The notes under the pieces were generated by a model. The model did no database searches, had not been told where the DNA came from, and saw only the letters and a program-made list of their open reading frames with translations. A stretch of DNA of 64,000 bases from Alistipes sp. (GTDB taxonomy: Bacteria; Bacteroidota; Bacteroidia; Bacteroidales; Rikenellaceae): NCBI GenBank assembly GCA_017398045.1, contig JAFQHI010000009.1:186001-250000 (forward strand), read 5' to 3'. The translations under genes were made by a program, and so were the position numbers. Of this stretch, positions 42,549 through 51,295 are shown one piece after another. Position 1 is the stretch's first letter. Every line of letters begins with the position of its first letter.

Positions 42549-42693
42549 AAAAAGAGGAAAAAGCCAAGAGCGAAGAGGAAAGAGTTGAAAGGCGCGAAGG
42601 GCGATAAGGGCAATTAAAGGCAGCTAAAGGAAATCCCTTAAGTAACCTTAAGCACCCTTAAGGAACTTTAAGAAACCTTTTCCTCTTTCCTCT
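42549..42693. repeat. Composite intergenic repeat element 7
   Basis: Purine arm, GAAAGGCGCGAAGGGCGATAAGG units, AATTAAAGG and CAGCTAAAGG units, then CCCTTAAG 10-bp units and an inverted pyrimidine arm. Nearly the same sequence recurs at 43603-43740. It overlaps the last codon of the 110-residue protein. Confidence 0.88.
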
Positions 42694-43024
42694 ACTCCGG
42701 AATTCCCCATTTTCGGCACAGCCAGCGTTGCAACTCGTAGAGCAGGTAGCAGACTCCGAGGAGCATAATACCCATCTCGTCGTGGGGCGTAATGACCGTC
42801 TGCGACGAGCGCACCATCATATAAACACCGAGGGCGATAAGCGCGACAATCGCCACCACCACGGGGGCGAAGAAGAGACGGCGTTCACGACGGAGCATCC
42901 GCTCCTGCTCACGCCTCACCTCGCGCATGATTTTCTCGGTCATAAAGGCCGGCTCGTAGGGCTGCTTTCGAGCCTGCACCACACGGCGCAACTCGCTGTC
43001 GCTTATTGTTTTTCGGTTATCCAT
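42692..43024 (-). CDS. Two-helix membrane protein following the ECF sigma factor (possible anti-sigma)
   Basis: A 110-residue protein: cytoplasmic N-terminal segment of about 50 residues, basic and helical (MTEKIMREVRREQERMLRRE), then two membrane helices (FAPVVVAIVALIALGVYMM and EMGIMLLGVCYLLYELQRW). Overlap with the sigma gene by 22 nt and the helix-then-membrane layout suggest a sigma-binding partner, but no anti-sigma motif is visible. The ATG at 43024 is preferred because earlier starts stay within the sigma gene. Confidence 0.55.
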   Translation of the reverse strand: MDNRKTISDSELRRVVQARKQPYEPAFMTEKIMREVRREQERMLRRERRLFFAPVVVAIVALIALGVYMMVRSSQTVITPHDEMGIMLLGVCYLLYELQRWLCRKWGIPE

Positions 43025-43551
43025 ACTCCTAATTTTTTGCGGATTCGGTGCAGGCGCACCTTCGTATTGCTTTCGGTGAGCGAGAGGATTTCGCCACACT
43101 CGCTCAAGGGGCGGTTTTCGTAGTAGTGGAGCTGTATCAACGCCCGCTCCTCGGCCTCGAGGCGGTCGAGAGCCGCTCGAAGAGCCTGCTCCTGCGCCTC
43201 GTCAAGCTCCGTCAGCTCCCCCTCATCCGGCACCTCGGGCAGGCGTTCCGCGCGGCCGAAGTCGAAGAGCGCGAAGCGGCGTTGTCGGCGTTTTACGGCC
43301 GTGAGTGCCGTGTTGCAGGCGATGCGGTAGAGCCAGGTCGAGAAGGCACTGCGCGAGCCATAGCTCGCAAGGTGCGTATAAGCCTTGAGGAAGATATCCT
43401 GCGTCAGCTCCTCGGCCTCCTCCCGCTGTCCCACAATGCCGACGACAAGGGCAAAAATCGGGCGGCTGTACCGCTCGACTAATGGGGCAAAGGACTCGGC
43501 ATCGCCCTCCAACACTTTGCGAATCAATCGCTGCTCGTCGTGGTGTGTCAT
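43003..43551 (-). CDS. ECF RNA polymerase sigma factor
   Basis: A 182-residue sigma-70-family factor. Region 2 is FAPLVERYSRPIFALVVGIV with REEAEELTQDIFLKAYTHL and the -10 contact helix SAFSTWLYRIACNTAL. Region 4 is LIQLHYYENRPLSECGEI and TESNTKVRLHRIRKKL. Targets are unknown. It is the first gene of a leftward unit with two small membrane proteins. Confidence 0.92.
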   Translation of the reverse strand: MTHHDEQRLIRKVLEGDAESFAPLVERYSRPIFALVVGIVGQREEAEELTQDIFLKAYTHLASYGSRSAFSTWLYRIACNTALTAVKRRQRRFALFDFGRAERLPEVPDEGELTELDEAQEQALRAALDRLEAEERALIQLHYYENRPLSECGEILSLTESNTKVRLHRIRKKLGVWITEKQ

Positions 43552-43586
43552 CTATCGGATTAGACCACCAAATGGCCGTTTGGTTA

Positions 43587-43594
43587 CAAAAATA
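43587..43594 (-). promoter_or_regulatory. Predicted -7 box of the ECF sigma gene
   Basis: Minus strand TATTTTTG, exact TAnnTTTG, 35 nt before the ATG. The -33 region would lie in repeat element 8. Confidence 0.45.
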
Positions 43595-43602
43595 GTAAAA
43601 AT

Positions 43603-43799
43603 AAAGAGGAAAGAGCAAAGAGCGAAGAGGAAAGTGCTGAAAGGCGCGAAGGGTGATAAGGGCGATAAGGGCAATTAAAGGAAAATCCCTTAAGTAACCT
43701 TAAGCACCCTTAAGGCACTTTAAGAAACCTTTTCCTCTTCGCTCTTTGCTCTTTCCTCTTTGCTCTTTGCTCTTTGCTCTCTCCTCTTTCCTCTTTCTT
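43603..43799. repeat. Composite intergenic repeat element 8
   Basis: Fills the divergent gap of about 390 bases between the sigma gene and rplY. It repeats element 7 with one extra GATAAGGGC unit and without the CAGCTAAAGG unit, and has a longer pyrimidine arm (CCTCTTTGCTCTTTGCTC type, 43734-43799). No gene is seen in the gap apart from the rplY leader. Confidence 0.88.
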
Positions 43800-43820
43800 A
43801 CTCATTCTTTATCAAATAAT

Positions 43821-43851
43821 TTTGAATTTTCGATTCTTCGTTGTACTTTTG
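43821..43851 (+). promoter_or_regulatory. Predicted promoter of rplY
   Basis: TTTG (43821-43824), 19-bp spacer, TACTTTTG (43844-43851). This is the best consensus match in the window. Confidence 0.7.
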
Positions 43852-43861
43852 CACTCCCAAA

Positions 43862-43930
43862 CAGACGGAACAGGGGTGCGATTCGTGGAAATCGTACTGA
43901 AAACCGTCGGTGGTTTAACTTTTTTAAACA
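43862..43930 (+). promoter_or_regulatory. Structured 5' leader of rplY
   Basis: The leader of about 85 nt can fold: GACGG (43864-43868) with CCGTC (43904-43908) enclosing CGATT (43879-43883) with AATCG (43890-43894). A second hairpin GTTTAA/TTAAAC (43913-43929) precedes ATTTTC. Autoregulation by L25 is possible but not shown. Confidence 0.4.
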
Positions 43931-43942
43931 TTTTCATACACT

Positions 43943-44515
43943 ATGAAAACTATCGTTGTAAATGCCGTTGAGCGTAACGACTTCGGCAAGAAGGCAGCCA
44001 AGGCTGTTCGTCGCGAGGGTATGGTACCCTGCGTTTTGTGTGGTAATGGCGAGAGCGTAAACTTCTCGATTGATCCCCGCGAGATTAAGGCGCTGATCTA
44101 CACGCCCAATTCGTACATCGTTGAGTTCCACTTCGGTGAGAAGGTTGAGAAGGCCGTAATGCGTGAGGTACAGTGGCACCCCGTTCGCGAGGAGCTGCTC
44201 CACGTTGAGTTCTTCCGCATCGCTGACGGCAAGCCCGTATCGGTAGCCGTTCCCGTTCGTCTGACCGGTAACGCCGAGGGTGTAAAGGTCGGTGGTAAGC
44301 TCGTACTGTCGGCTCGCAAGGTGACCGTAAGCGCACTTGCCGAGAACCTGCCCGATGAGATTGTTGTTGATGTAACGACGCTGGGTCTGGGTAAGACGAT
44401 TTTCGTTGGCGACCTGTCGGTTGAGAACCTGAAGTTCGTGACGCCCGCTACGACCGCTGTCTGCGCTGTGCGCATGACCCGTGCCGCTCGTGGTGCCGCT
44501 GCCGCCGAGAAATAG
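43943..44515 (+). CDS. rplY: 50S ribosomal protein L25 (TL5/Ctc type)
   Basis: Binds 5S rRNA in the central protuberance. The 190-residue protein has the L25 N-terminal domain (VNAVERNDFGKKAAKAVRRE, VPCVLCGNGESVNFSI) and the C-terminal TL5/Ctc domain (VPVRLTGNAEGVKVGGKLV, LPDEIVVDVTTLGLGKTIFV) with an Ala-rich end. It is read with pth, 12 nt downstream, the usual pairing. Confidence 0.96.
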   Translation: MKTIVVNAVERNDFGKKAAKAVRREGMVPCVLCGNGESVNFSIDPREIKALIYTPNSYIVEFHFGEKVEKAVMREVQWHPVREELLHVEFFRIADGKPVSVAVPVRLTGNAEGVKVGGKLVLSARKVTVSALAENLPDEIVVDVTTLGLGKTIFVGDLSVENLKFVTPATTAVCAVRMTRAARGAAAAEK

Positions 44516-44527
44516 TCGTAGCGCAGC

Positions 44528-45091
44528 ATGAAATACCTCATTGTTGGATTGGGAAACATCGGCTCGGAGTATGCCGATACCCGTCACAACATTGGATTCA
44601 GTGTGTTGGATGCCCTTGCCGGGGCGTCCAACACTTCGTTTTCGACAGTCCGCTACGGCGACATGGCCACCCTGCGTCATCGCGGTCGCACGGTGCTTCT
44701 CTTGAAGCCCTCGACCTACATGAACCTCTCGGGCAAGGCCGTGCGCTACTGGATGGAGCAGGAGAAAATCAAACCCGAAAACCTGCTCGTCATCTCGGAC
44801 GACATCGCCATCCCGTTTGGTCAGCTGCGCCTGCGTCCGCAAGGGTCGGCCGGTGGTCACAACGGCCTGAAGAACATTGCCGAGCTGTTAGGCACGGAGG
44901 CCTTTGCCCGTATGCGCTTCGGTGTGGGGGGCGACTTCCCGCGCGGCCATCAGGTCGATTATGTGCTGGGCAAGTGGTCGGACGAGGAGCAGAAAGCCCT
45001 CCCCGAGCGGCTGAAACTCTTCGGCGATGCGATCCTCTCGTTCGTTGCGGTCGGTTGTCAGATGACGATGAACAACTTCAACAAGAAATAA
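44528..45091 (+). CDS. pth: Peptidyl-tRNA hydrolase
   Basis: Releases tRNA from peptidyl-tRNA that has dropped off ribosomes. The 187-residue protein has LIVGLGNIGSEYADTRHNIGF with the catalytic His, KPSTYMNLSGKAV, ISDDIAIPFGQLRLRPQGSAGGHNGLKNI and RMRFGVGG. It follows rplY directly and ends in a strong terminator. Confidence 0.97.
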   Translation: MKYLIVGLGNIGSEYADTRHNIGFSVLDALAGASNTSFSTVRYGDMATLRHRGRTVLLLKPSTYMNLSGKAVRYWMEQEKIKPENLLVISDDIAIPFGQLRLRPQGSAGGHNGLKNIAELLGTEAFARMRFGVGGDFPRGHQVDYVLGKWSDEEQKALPERLKLFGDAILSFVAVGCQMTMNNFNKK

Positions 45092-45122
45092 AAAGAGTTG
45101 CCGTTGGGCAACTCTTTTTTTA
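45091..45122 (+). terminator. Intrinsic terminator after pth
   Basis: AAAAGAGTTGCC pairs with GGCAACTCTTTT around GTTG and is followed by TTTTTAT. Confidence 0.92.
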
Positions 45123-45135
45123 TAAGCGGTTCGGC

Positions 45136-45167
45136 CTTGATAATCTTACGAAAAATTCGTACCTTTG
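45136..45167 (+). promoter_or_regulatory. Predicted promoter of the hybrid two-component sensor
   Basis: CTTG (45136-45139), 20-bp spacer, TACCTTTG (45160-45167). It ends 24 nt before the ATG at 45192. Confidence 0.6.
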
Positions 45168-45191
45168 GTCAATATAGCCGAGGATAATTCT

Positions 45192-48100
45192 ATGAGATGC
45201 ATTTGGGCTTTGTGGAGCGTTTTGATGCTGTTGCTGCCGATTCAACGAATGGCGGCACAGTCGGCACTGCGCGTGCAAAACTACTCGCACGAACTCTCCG
45301 AACACATGGTGACCGACATCGACCAGGACGCTCGGGGATTTCTCTGGTTTTCGACCTGGAACGGCCTGCACCGTTTTGACGGCCACACCTTCAAAAACTA
45401 CAAGACCTACCCGGGTGAGGCGTGCGTCATGGCCAGCAACCGCATCCTCGAAATCATCATCGGACAAAGTGGCATCATCTATTGCCGCGACCAGGAGCGC
45501 AACATCTATCTCTTCGACCCTACGCGGGAGCGTTTCTTCCATCTGCCGCTCGAAACTGTTGGCGACAAAGCATCGAAACCGGCCTTTCACCTGCTCTCGA
45601 CCTTCGAAAACGGGACGACGATATTGGTCTCCCGCGACCGCGTGATGCAAATCGACGAGACCACGCTCGACATCGAACAAGGCGTAGGTTTTCGCACCCG
45701 CTGGTTTTCGCAGGGCGATGAGCCGCTGGGCATCTCGAAGATGGTCACGGTCTTGGAGAGTGAAGAGGGCGAAATCTGTCTCGTAGGCGATAAGAAACTC
45801 TTTATCGGCGAACGCGAGGTGGGGATGCCGGAGGGAACCGAAATCATATCGGCCACCCGCTTCGGCAACCGACTCTGCCTGCTTACCAACCAAAGACAAC
45901 TGCTCTTCGTCTCAACCAAAAGTGGCGCGATAGAGTGGGTCATGATGCCCGAGCAGATTGAGACGGCCGATTTTGTTCTGACCCTCGACACGGAGCGCAT
46001 CGCCATCGCCACCCACCACGGAGCCTGGCTCTACACCCCCTGGAATCACCATTTCCTCCACATCGACCTCTCCGTATCAGGCTCACCGGACAGCCACGTA
46101 TCGAACTTTCACCTCGACTCGCGCAAGCAACTCTGGATTCACACCTACGGCAACGGTGTGGTGCGCTACGATTTGAATCGGGGGACGATGCAATATCTCC
46201 AGACCCCCAAAGAGGATATCCCAAGCACCTCGGCCGACAGCGTACCCTTCTGTTTCGAGGATTTGAACGGCACCTTCTGGGTGCTGCCAAGAGGGGGAAC
46301 GCTCGGCTATTTCGACTACGAAACGCATCGGCTTGAGACCTACCATACCGACCCGTCACTCCCCGAGACACGCTTTACGCCGACCATCCTGTTCCACTTC
46401 GTGGACCGGCAGGGCAATCTGTGGTACACCGGCACTTCGGGCCTTTATCGCGCCACATTACGGCCTGACGATGTGCGCTACCGCACGCTGGATGCCGAAC
46501 ACGAAACCCGCGCCCTGATGACCGACAGCCACAATCGGCTGTGGGTGGCCACCAAAGGCGGTTATGTGCGCATCTTCAACAGCGACCTCTCGCTGCTCGG
46601 CTATTTGGGCCACGATGGTGCGATTCACAAAACGCAGACCCCCTTTTTGGGCAACGTCTATCGAATCATCGAGACCAAAAACGGTGAGTTGTGGATGGGT
46701 ACCCGCCTGCGCGGATTGTTTCATCTGCGCCCCGATGGGGAGCATCGCTACCACATCACCTCCTACCGACACGACCCGACTGACCCCTTCAGCTTGAGCG
46801 GAGACAGCATCTTTGACCTGCTTATCGACAGCCGTAACCGCCTCTGGATAGGCACCTGGGACGGCGGCATCAACCTTTTGCAATACGATGCCTCTCATCG
46901 GGCGCGTTTCCTACACGCAGGCAACTATTTCAGCCACTACCCGATGGATGTCGGAGCCAATATTCGCGCCCTCAAAGAGCAGGACGATGTGCTGATGATT
47001 GGTTCGTTTAGCAGCCTGATTACCTTTCCGCTTGACTTCACGGATGGCGACAGCGTCCGCTTCTACATCAACCGTATGCGTCCCGAAGATTCATCCTCAC
47101 TGCCGGCCAACGATATCCACTCGATTTTCACCGACAGCCAGGGCGACTCATACGTCATGAGCTTCACGGGCGGCATCAGTCGCATCCTCTCGCCTACGCT
47201 ACTCACCGACACGTTACGCTTTCGCACCTTCAGCAGCAAAGATGGTCTGCGGTCGGAGCTTACACACACCATGCGTGAAGACCGACACGGCAAGCTGTGG
47301 ATTATAACCGAAAACTCCATCAACCGTTTCAACCCCGAAACCGAGTCCTTCGAATCCTACGGCGAGCGACAGCGCATCTACACCGAGGCCTATCCGACCT
47401 TCCTCGGCAACGACCTGATTGTCGGCACCAACGGCGGCATCGCGCTCATCCGAACCGACCAACCCCATAAAAGCGGCTATGTGCCACCCATCGGCTTCTC
47501 CGCACTCCGCATCCAAAGCACGAATGAGGAGTTTGCCATCGACCACCTGCAGCAGATTACCCTACAACCGCACCAGCGCGATATCCAACTATACTTCTCC
47601 GCCCTCGACTTTGCCGCTCCGGAGGCCATCAACTATGCCTACCGCATGAATGGCGTCGAGCGCAATTGGAACATGGCCCACGGCAAGCAGGTGGCCAACT
47701 ACACCAACCTGCCCCACGGTGATTATCAATTTCAGGTCTATTCAACCAACGCAGACGGCGTATGGACCGACAACCTCCGCACCTTGAATATCCATGTCGT
47801 GCCGACCTTCTTCGAAACACCATGGGCCAGGTTGCTGCTGCTGGTCGGCATCATCGGCATCATCCTCATTGCCCTTACCATCCACCTCCACATCTACCGC
47901 CTCAGAAGCCGCATCGATGCCGAACAGCACCTCACCGATATCAAACTCGGTTTCTTCACCGACGTGTCGCACGAACTGCGCACGCCATTAACCCTGATTG
48001 CATCGCCCGTTGATGAGGTGCTGGAACATGAGCCGCTGAGCGAAAAGGCACGCCGACACTTGCGCATCGTGCAGCACAACACGCAACGTATGTTGCGACT

Positions 48101-49487
48101 CATCAACCAGATTTTAGATTTCCGCAAGCTCGAAAGCGGCAAGATGAAGCTCCTCATCGAGGAGGTGGAACTCTACCCCTTCCTGCAACAGATGACCGAG
48201 CATTTCCGTCTCATGGCCGAGCGCAACCGCCATGACTATACGGTCTGCCTGCCCGAGCAGGGAATTACGGGATGGCTGGACCGCAACAAGGTGGAGAAAA
48301 TCTGCCTCAATCTGCTCTCCAACGCCTTCAAATATACCCCCGAAGGGCGCGGTATTCTGTTTGAGGCCTCCATTGAGGAGGATATGCTGACCATTGTCGT
48401 TTCGGATGAAGGTGTCGGCATCGACCCCAAAATGAACGACCGACTCTTCCGTCGCTTCGAGAACATCGTGGGGGCAACCAACTTCCCCTCGTCGGGTATC
48501 GGCCTTTCGCTTGTCAAGGAGCTGATAGATTTGATGGAGGGAAGCATCGAGGTCGAAAGTACCCCGAACGTAGGCTCCTGCTTCACGGTCCACCTGCCGA
48601 TTCTTCGCAACCATTACAGCCGTCTTTCGCACACCGAGTTCCTGCTCGACGACCAGAAAGAGGCCCAGAGCCACCTCCCCGTCAGCAGCATCGCCATCCC
48701 CGAGGAGAACAACAAACAGACCATTCTCGTGGTGGAGGACAACAACGAACTGCGCCTCCTATTGAACGATATGCTCTCGCCGGAGTACAACGTGGCAACG
48801 GCCCAAAATGGCGTCGAGGGTTTGGAGCAATGTCGCGCACTGCTCCCCGATTTGGTATTGACCGATGTCATGATGCCGAAAATGGATGGTCTGGAGATGA
48901 TTGCGCACCTGAAAAACGACCGCGAACTGTGTCACCTGCCCATCATCATCCTTACGGCCCGCGAATCTATCGAGGAGCGCATCCATGGGCTGGAGCAGGG
49001 CATCGACGACTACATCACCAAGCCATTTGTCGGTTCGCTGCTCAAGGCCCGCGTGCGCAACCTGATGGAGCATTACCGCCAACAGCGCGAACGCTATCTC
49101 TCGCAGCTCACCGCTCCGCAGCAAGACACCGAGCGGATGGCGGCCTCCGAACAACACCTGCTCTCGCACGATGAAAACTTCATGCAACAGCTCATGGCCC
49201 TCATCGAAGAGCAGATGGACAACACGGAGATGAGCATCGAGGACTTTGCCCGCGCACTCAACATGGCCCATTCGACCTTCTACAACAAGGTTAAGTCGCT
49301 GTTGGGCATCACCCCTGTCGAATTTATCCGCGAAATGCGCCTCAAGCGGGGTGCGCAACTCCTCGCCGAGGGTAGCTACGATATCTCGACCGTAAGTTAT
49401 ATGGTCGGCTTCTCCGACCCGCGCTACTTCAGCAAGTGCTTCAAAAAACGCTTCGGCGTCTCCCCCTCACAGTATAAACCGCAATAA
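45192..49487 (+). CDS. Hybrid two-component system sensor/regulator (PUL regulator)
   Basis: A 1431-residue one-piece signalling protein. Signal peptide (CIWALWSVLMLLLPIQRMAA); two seven-bladed propellers of regulator repeats (DARGFLWFSTWNGLHRF at the start); Y_Y_Y domain (about 800-870); one membrane helix (about 875-900); HisKA with FFTDVSHELRTPLTL (His about 927); HATPase; receiver domain from about 1177 (ILVVEDNNELR, phospho-Asp in LVLTDVMMPKMDG); and an AraC-type HTH to the end (MAHSTFYNKVKSLLGITP ... GFSDPRYFSKCFKKRFG). Such proteins bind an oligosaccharide in the periplasm and switch on the neighbouring susCD genes; here the ligand is probably pectin-derived. Confidence 0.95.
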   Translation: MRCIWALWSVLMLLLPIQRMAAQSALRVQNYSHELSEHMVTDIDQDARGFLWFSTWNGLHRFDGHTFKNYKTYPGEACVMASNRILEIIIGQSGIIYCRDQERNIYLFDPTRERFFHLPLETVGDKASKPAFHLLSTFENGTTILVSRDRVMQIDETTLDIEQGVGFRTRWFSQGDEPLGISKMVTVLESEEGEICLVGDKKLFIGEREVGMPEGTEIISATRFGNRLCLLTNQRQLLFVSTKSGAIEWVMMPEQIETADFVLTLDTERIAIATHHGAWLYTPWNHHFLHIDLSVSGSPDSHVSNFHLDSRKQLWIHTYGNGVVRYDLNRGTMQYLQTPKEDIPSTSADSVPFCFEDLNGTFWVLPRGGTLGYFDYETHRLETYHTDPSLPETRFTPTILFHFVDRQGNLWYTGTSGLYRATLRPDDVRYRTLDAEHETRALMTDSHNRLWVATKGGYVRIFNSDLSLLGYLGHDGAIHKTQTPFLGNVYRIIETKNGELWMGTRLRGLFHLRPDGEHRYHITSYRHDPTDPFSLSGDSIFDLLIDSRNRLWIGTWDGGINLLQYDASHRARFLHAGNYFSHYPMDVGANIRALKEQDDVLMIGSFSSLITFPLDFTDGDSVRFYINRMRPEDSSSLPANDIHSIFTDSQGDSYVMSFTGGISRILSPTLLTDTLRFRTFSSKDGLRSELTHTMREDRHGKLWIITENSINRFNPETESFESYGERQRIYTEAYPTFLGNDLIVGTNGGIALIRTDQPHKSGYVPPIGFSALRIQSTNEEFAIDHLQQITLQPHQRDIQLYFSALDFAAPEAINYAYRMNGVERNWNMAHGKQVANYTNLPHGDYQFQVYSTNADGVWTDNLRTLNIHVVPTFFETPWARLLLLVGIIGIILIALTIHLHIYRLRSRIDAEQHLTDIKLGFFTDVSHELRTPLTLIASPVDEVLEHEPLSEKARRHLRIVQHNTQRMLRLINQILDFRKLESGKMKLLIEEVELYPFLQQMTEHFRLMAERNRHDYTVCLPEQGITGWLDRNKVEKICLNLLSNAFKYTPEGRGILFEASIEEDMLTIVVSDEGVGIDPKMNDRLFRRFENIVGATNFPSSGIGLSLVKELIDLMEGSIEVESTPNVGSCFTVHLPILRNHYSRLSHTEFLLDDQKEAQSHLPVSSIAIPEENNKQTILVVEDNNELRLLLNDMLSPEYNVATAQNGVEGLEQCRALLPDLVLTDVMMPKMDGLEMIAHLKNDRELCHLPIIILTARESIEERIHGLEQGIDDYITKPFVGSLLKARVRNLMEHYRQQRERYLSQLTAPQQDTERMAASEQHLLSHDENFMQQLMALIEEQMDNTEMSIEDFARALNMAHSTFYNKVKSLLGITPVEFIREMRLKRGAQLLAEGSYDISTVSYMVGFSDPRYFSKCFKKRFGVSPSQYKPQ

Positions 49488-49500
49488 CGGCCCGACAAGC

Positions 49501-49623
49501 AGGGGTAGCCAAAGGGGGCTGCCAAAGACTTCTAAAGGAGATTAAAGGTTGCTAAAGGGAGTTCGCTTAAGGAACTTTAAGCCCCCTTAAGTACCCTTAA
49601 GCACCCTTATTATTACCCCCCCC
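49501..49623. repeat. Composite intergenic repeat element 9
   Basis: Between convergent sensor and susD genes: units of CTAAAGG/ATTAAAGG type on the left and inverted CCCTTAAG 10-bp units on the right, ending in a run of eight C (49616-49623). The usual purine/pyrimidine arms are missing. Confidence 0.8.
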
Positions 49624-49639
49624 ACGCGCTCTTCTTCGC

Positions 49640-49678
49640 ACTAAAAAACAATTCCGGCCGAGACAAGCTCGGCCGGAA
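49640..49678 (-). terminator. Intrinsic terminator of the susCD operon
   Basis: TTCCGGCCGAG (49652-49662) pairs perfectly with CTCGGCCGGAA (49668-49678); on the minus strand it runs into TTGTTTTTTAG. Confidence 0.9.
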
Positions 49679-49736
49679 ACGCACCAATTACTAAAAACTA
49701 ACTACTATAAACCTATCTCCTGGTCAAAGAGATTTC

Positions 49737-51275
49737 TTAATTATAGTTCGGGTTCTGCTTCAGATTCGGGTTCGCGCTAATCTGCTGTCCCGGAATCGGA
49801 TAAATACCGCGCCACTCGGGCGTAACGGTCTTCTTATACGACCAGGTCGAGTTGAAATAGCTGCCGAAGCGAATCATGTCGGGACGACGCTTGCCCTCCC
49901 AGATGAACTCGTTAGCACGCTCACGCTCGATATTCTCCAGCGTCAGCTCGCTCAGCGTCCAATCATCCAGCTCGCTGCGGTTGCGCACCTGGTTTACCAA
50001 ATCGAGAGCCGTATCGAGGTTCTGACCCAGACGTACAAGGGCCTCGGCCTTCATCAGCAGCACGTGCGAATAACGCTCTACGATGTAATCGTTGTTACCA
50101 TCCGAACCTGCAAACGAAGCACCAATCGGCGTATATTTCAATACGCGGTAACCCTCTTTATTCTCGGCAGCGATGAAGTCCTTAATCGTCGTCAGCACGA
50201 GCTGCTGGCCGGCGTGGTCGGGGTCCATAATCGGCGTGCCATCGAGATAGAACTGCGGACCGTACTCCAACAGCTCGAGACGCTCGTCACCCTCCTCATA
50301 GCGATTCAGGGCCGTATCGTCGAAGCAGTAACCGCAAGCGGGGGCAAACGGCAGGTTGTACTTCTGCTGGTCGGTAGCGTGCTGGGCATAGAGGATAAAC
50401 TGGTTGCCATCCACACCCTTCGACTTATCGACCGAGATAGCCGTGATAACCTCCTTCGTCTTACCCTCCATATCGGCACGGAAGCAGTCGCCTACGCGCT
50501 CCTCAAGCGCAAAGGCACCGGTGTTGATAATGGCATCGCACAAATCGACAACCTCTTTCCAATAGGCCGTACCAGAGTAAACCTCACCATTGAGGTAAAC
50601 AAAGGCCAGAGCAGCCTGGGCCGACTCCTTCGTAAAGCGGGGATAATACGACGCATCCACATCCTTCACCGACGGCAGGTCGGCAATAGCGGCCTTGAAC
50701 TCCTCAACGACAAACTTAAAGACATCGGCACGCGGGCTGGTTGCCGGCAGATTGGTCGTCGAAATGCGGGCGTCGGTGCAGATAGGCACGTTGCCGAAGC
50801 AGTCCATGGCGTAGTAGTACTGGTAGGCACGCAGTGCGCGAACCTCGGCGATAACACCCTTCAACTGCTCCTTCAAAGGCGAAGCCTCAAAGGTTTCGAT
50901 AAGCGAGTTGTCCAAACCGATACCCGGGAAGATGCAGTTCCACAGACCATTCAAACGGTCGTTGAAGGGAACCACTTCGTGGCGCATCATCTGATTTACA
51001 TTCTCATCGAGCCAACCACCGTTCGAACGACCCGGACACATCAGCTCATCGGTACCATACTCGGCCGAACGCCATCCGTCACCACCGGCCTGGAACATAC
51101 GGGCAAAATAGTTGTATGCGCCGGCAACCGACGATACGGCCTCCTCCTCGTTCTGGAAGAACGAATCGGGAGTCAGACGGCCATAGAGTTCCTCGTCAAG
51201 ATTCGTACAGCTCGGAATCAGCAGCGCAACGCTTCCAAGCACGAGGAGTCCTTTCAAGATATTTTTGGTTTTCAT
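49737..51275 (-). CDS. SusD/RagB-family surface glycan-binding lipoprotein
   Basis: A 512-residue lipoprotein on the cell surface that caps the SusC channel and binds glycan. The lipobox is LLIPSC (Cys23). The SusD pattern is clear: tetratricopeptide-like helices (AEVRALRAYQYYYAMDCFGN), GLDNSLIETF, and the C-terminal ERANEFIWEGKRRPDMIRFG and IYPIPGQQISANPNLKQNP. It lies 20 nt after the SusC gene. The sensor and pectin methylesterase nearby suggest pectin fragments as ligand. Confidence 0.95.
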   Translation of the reverse strand: MKTKNILKGLLVLGSVALLIPSCTNLDEELYGRLTPDSFFQNEEEAVSSVAGAYNYFARMFQAGGDGWRSAEYGTDELMCPGRSNGGWLDENVNQMMRHEVVPFNDRLNGLWNCIFPGIGLDNSLIETFEASPLKEQLKGVIAEVRALRAYQYYYAMDCFGNVPICTDARISTTNLPATSPRADVFKFVVEEFKAAIADLPSVKDVDASYYPRFTKESAQAALAFVYLNGEVYSGTAYWKEVVDLCDAIINTGAFALEERVGDCFRADMEGKTKEVITAISVDKSKGVDGNQFILYAQHATDQQKYNLPFAPACGYCFDDTALNRYEEGDERLELLEYGPQFYLDGTPIMDPDHAGQQLVLTTIKDFIAAENKEGYRVLKYTPIGASFAGSDGNNDYIVERYSHVLLMKAEALVRLGQNLDTALDLVNQVRNRSELDDWTLSELTLENIERERANEFIWEGKRRPDMIRFGSYFNSTWSYKKTVTPEWRGIYPIPGQQISANPNLKQNPNYN

Positions 51276-51295
51276 ATGCTTCTTTACTTTTAGTG

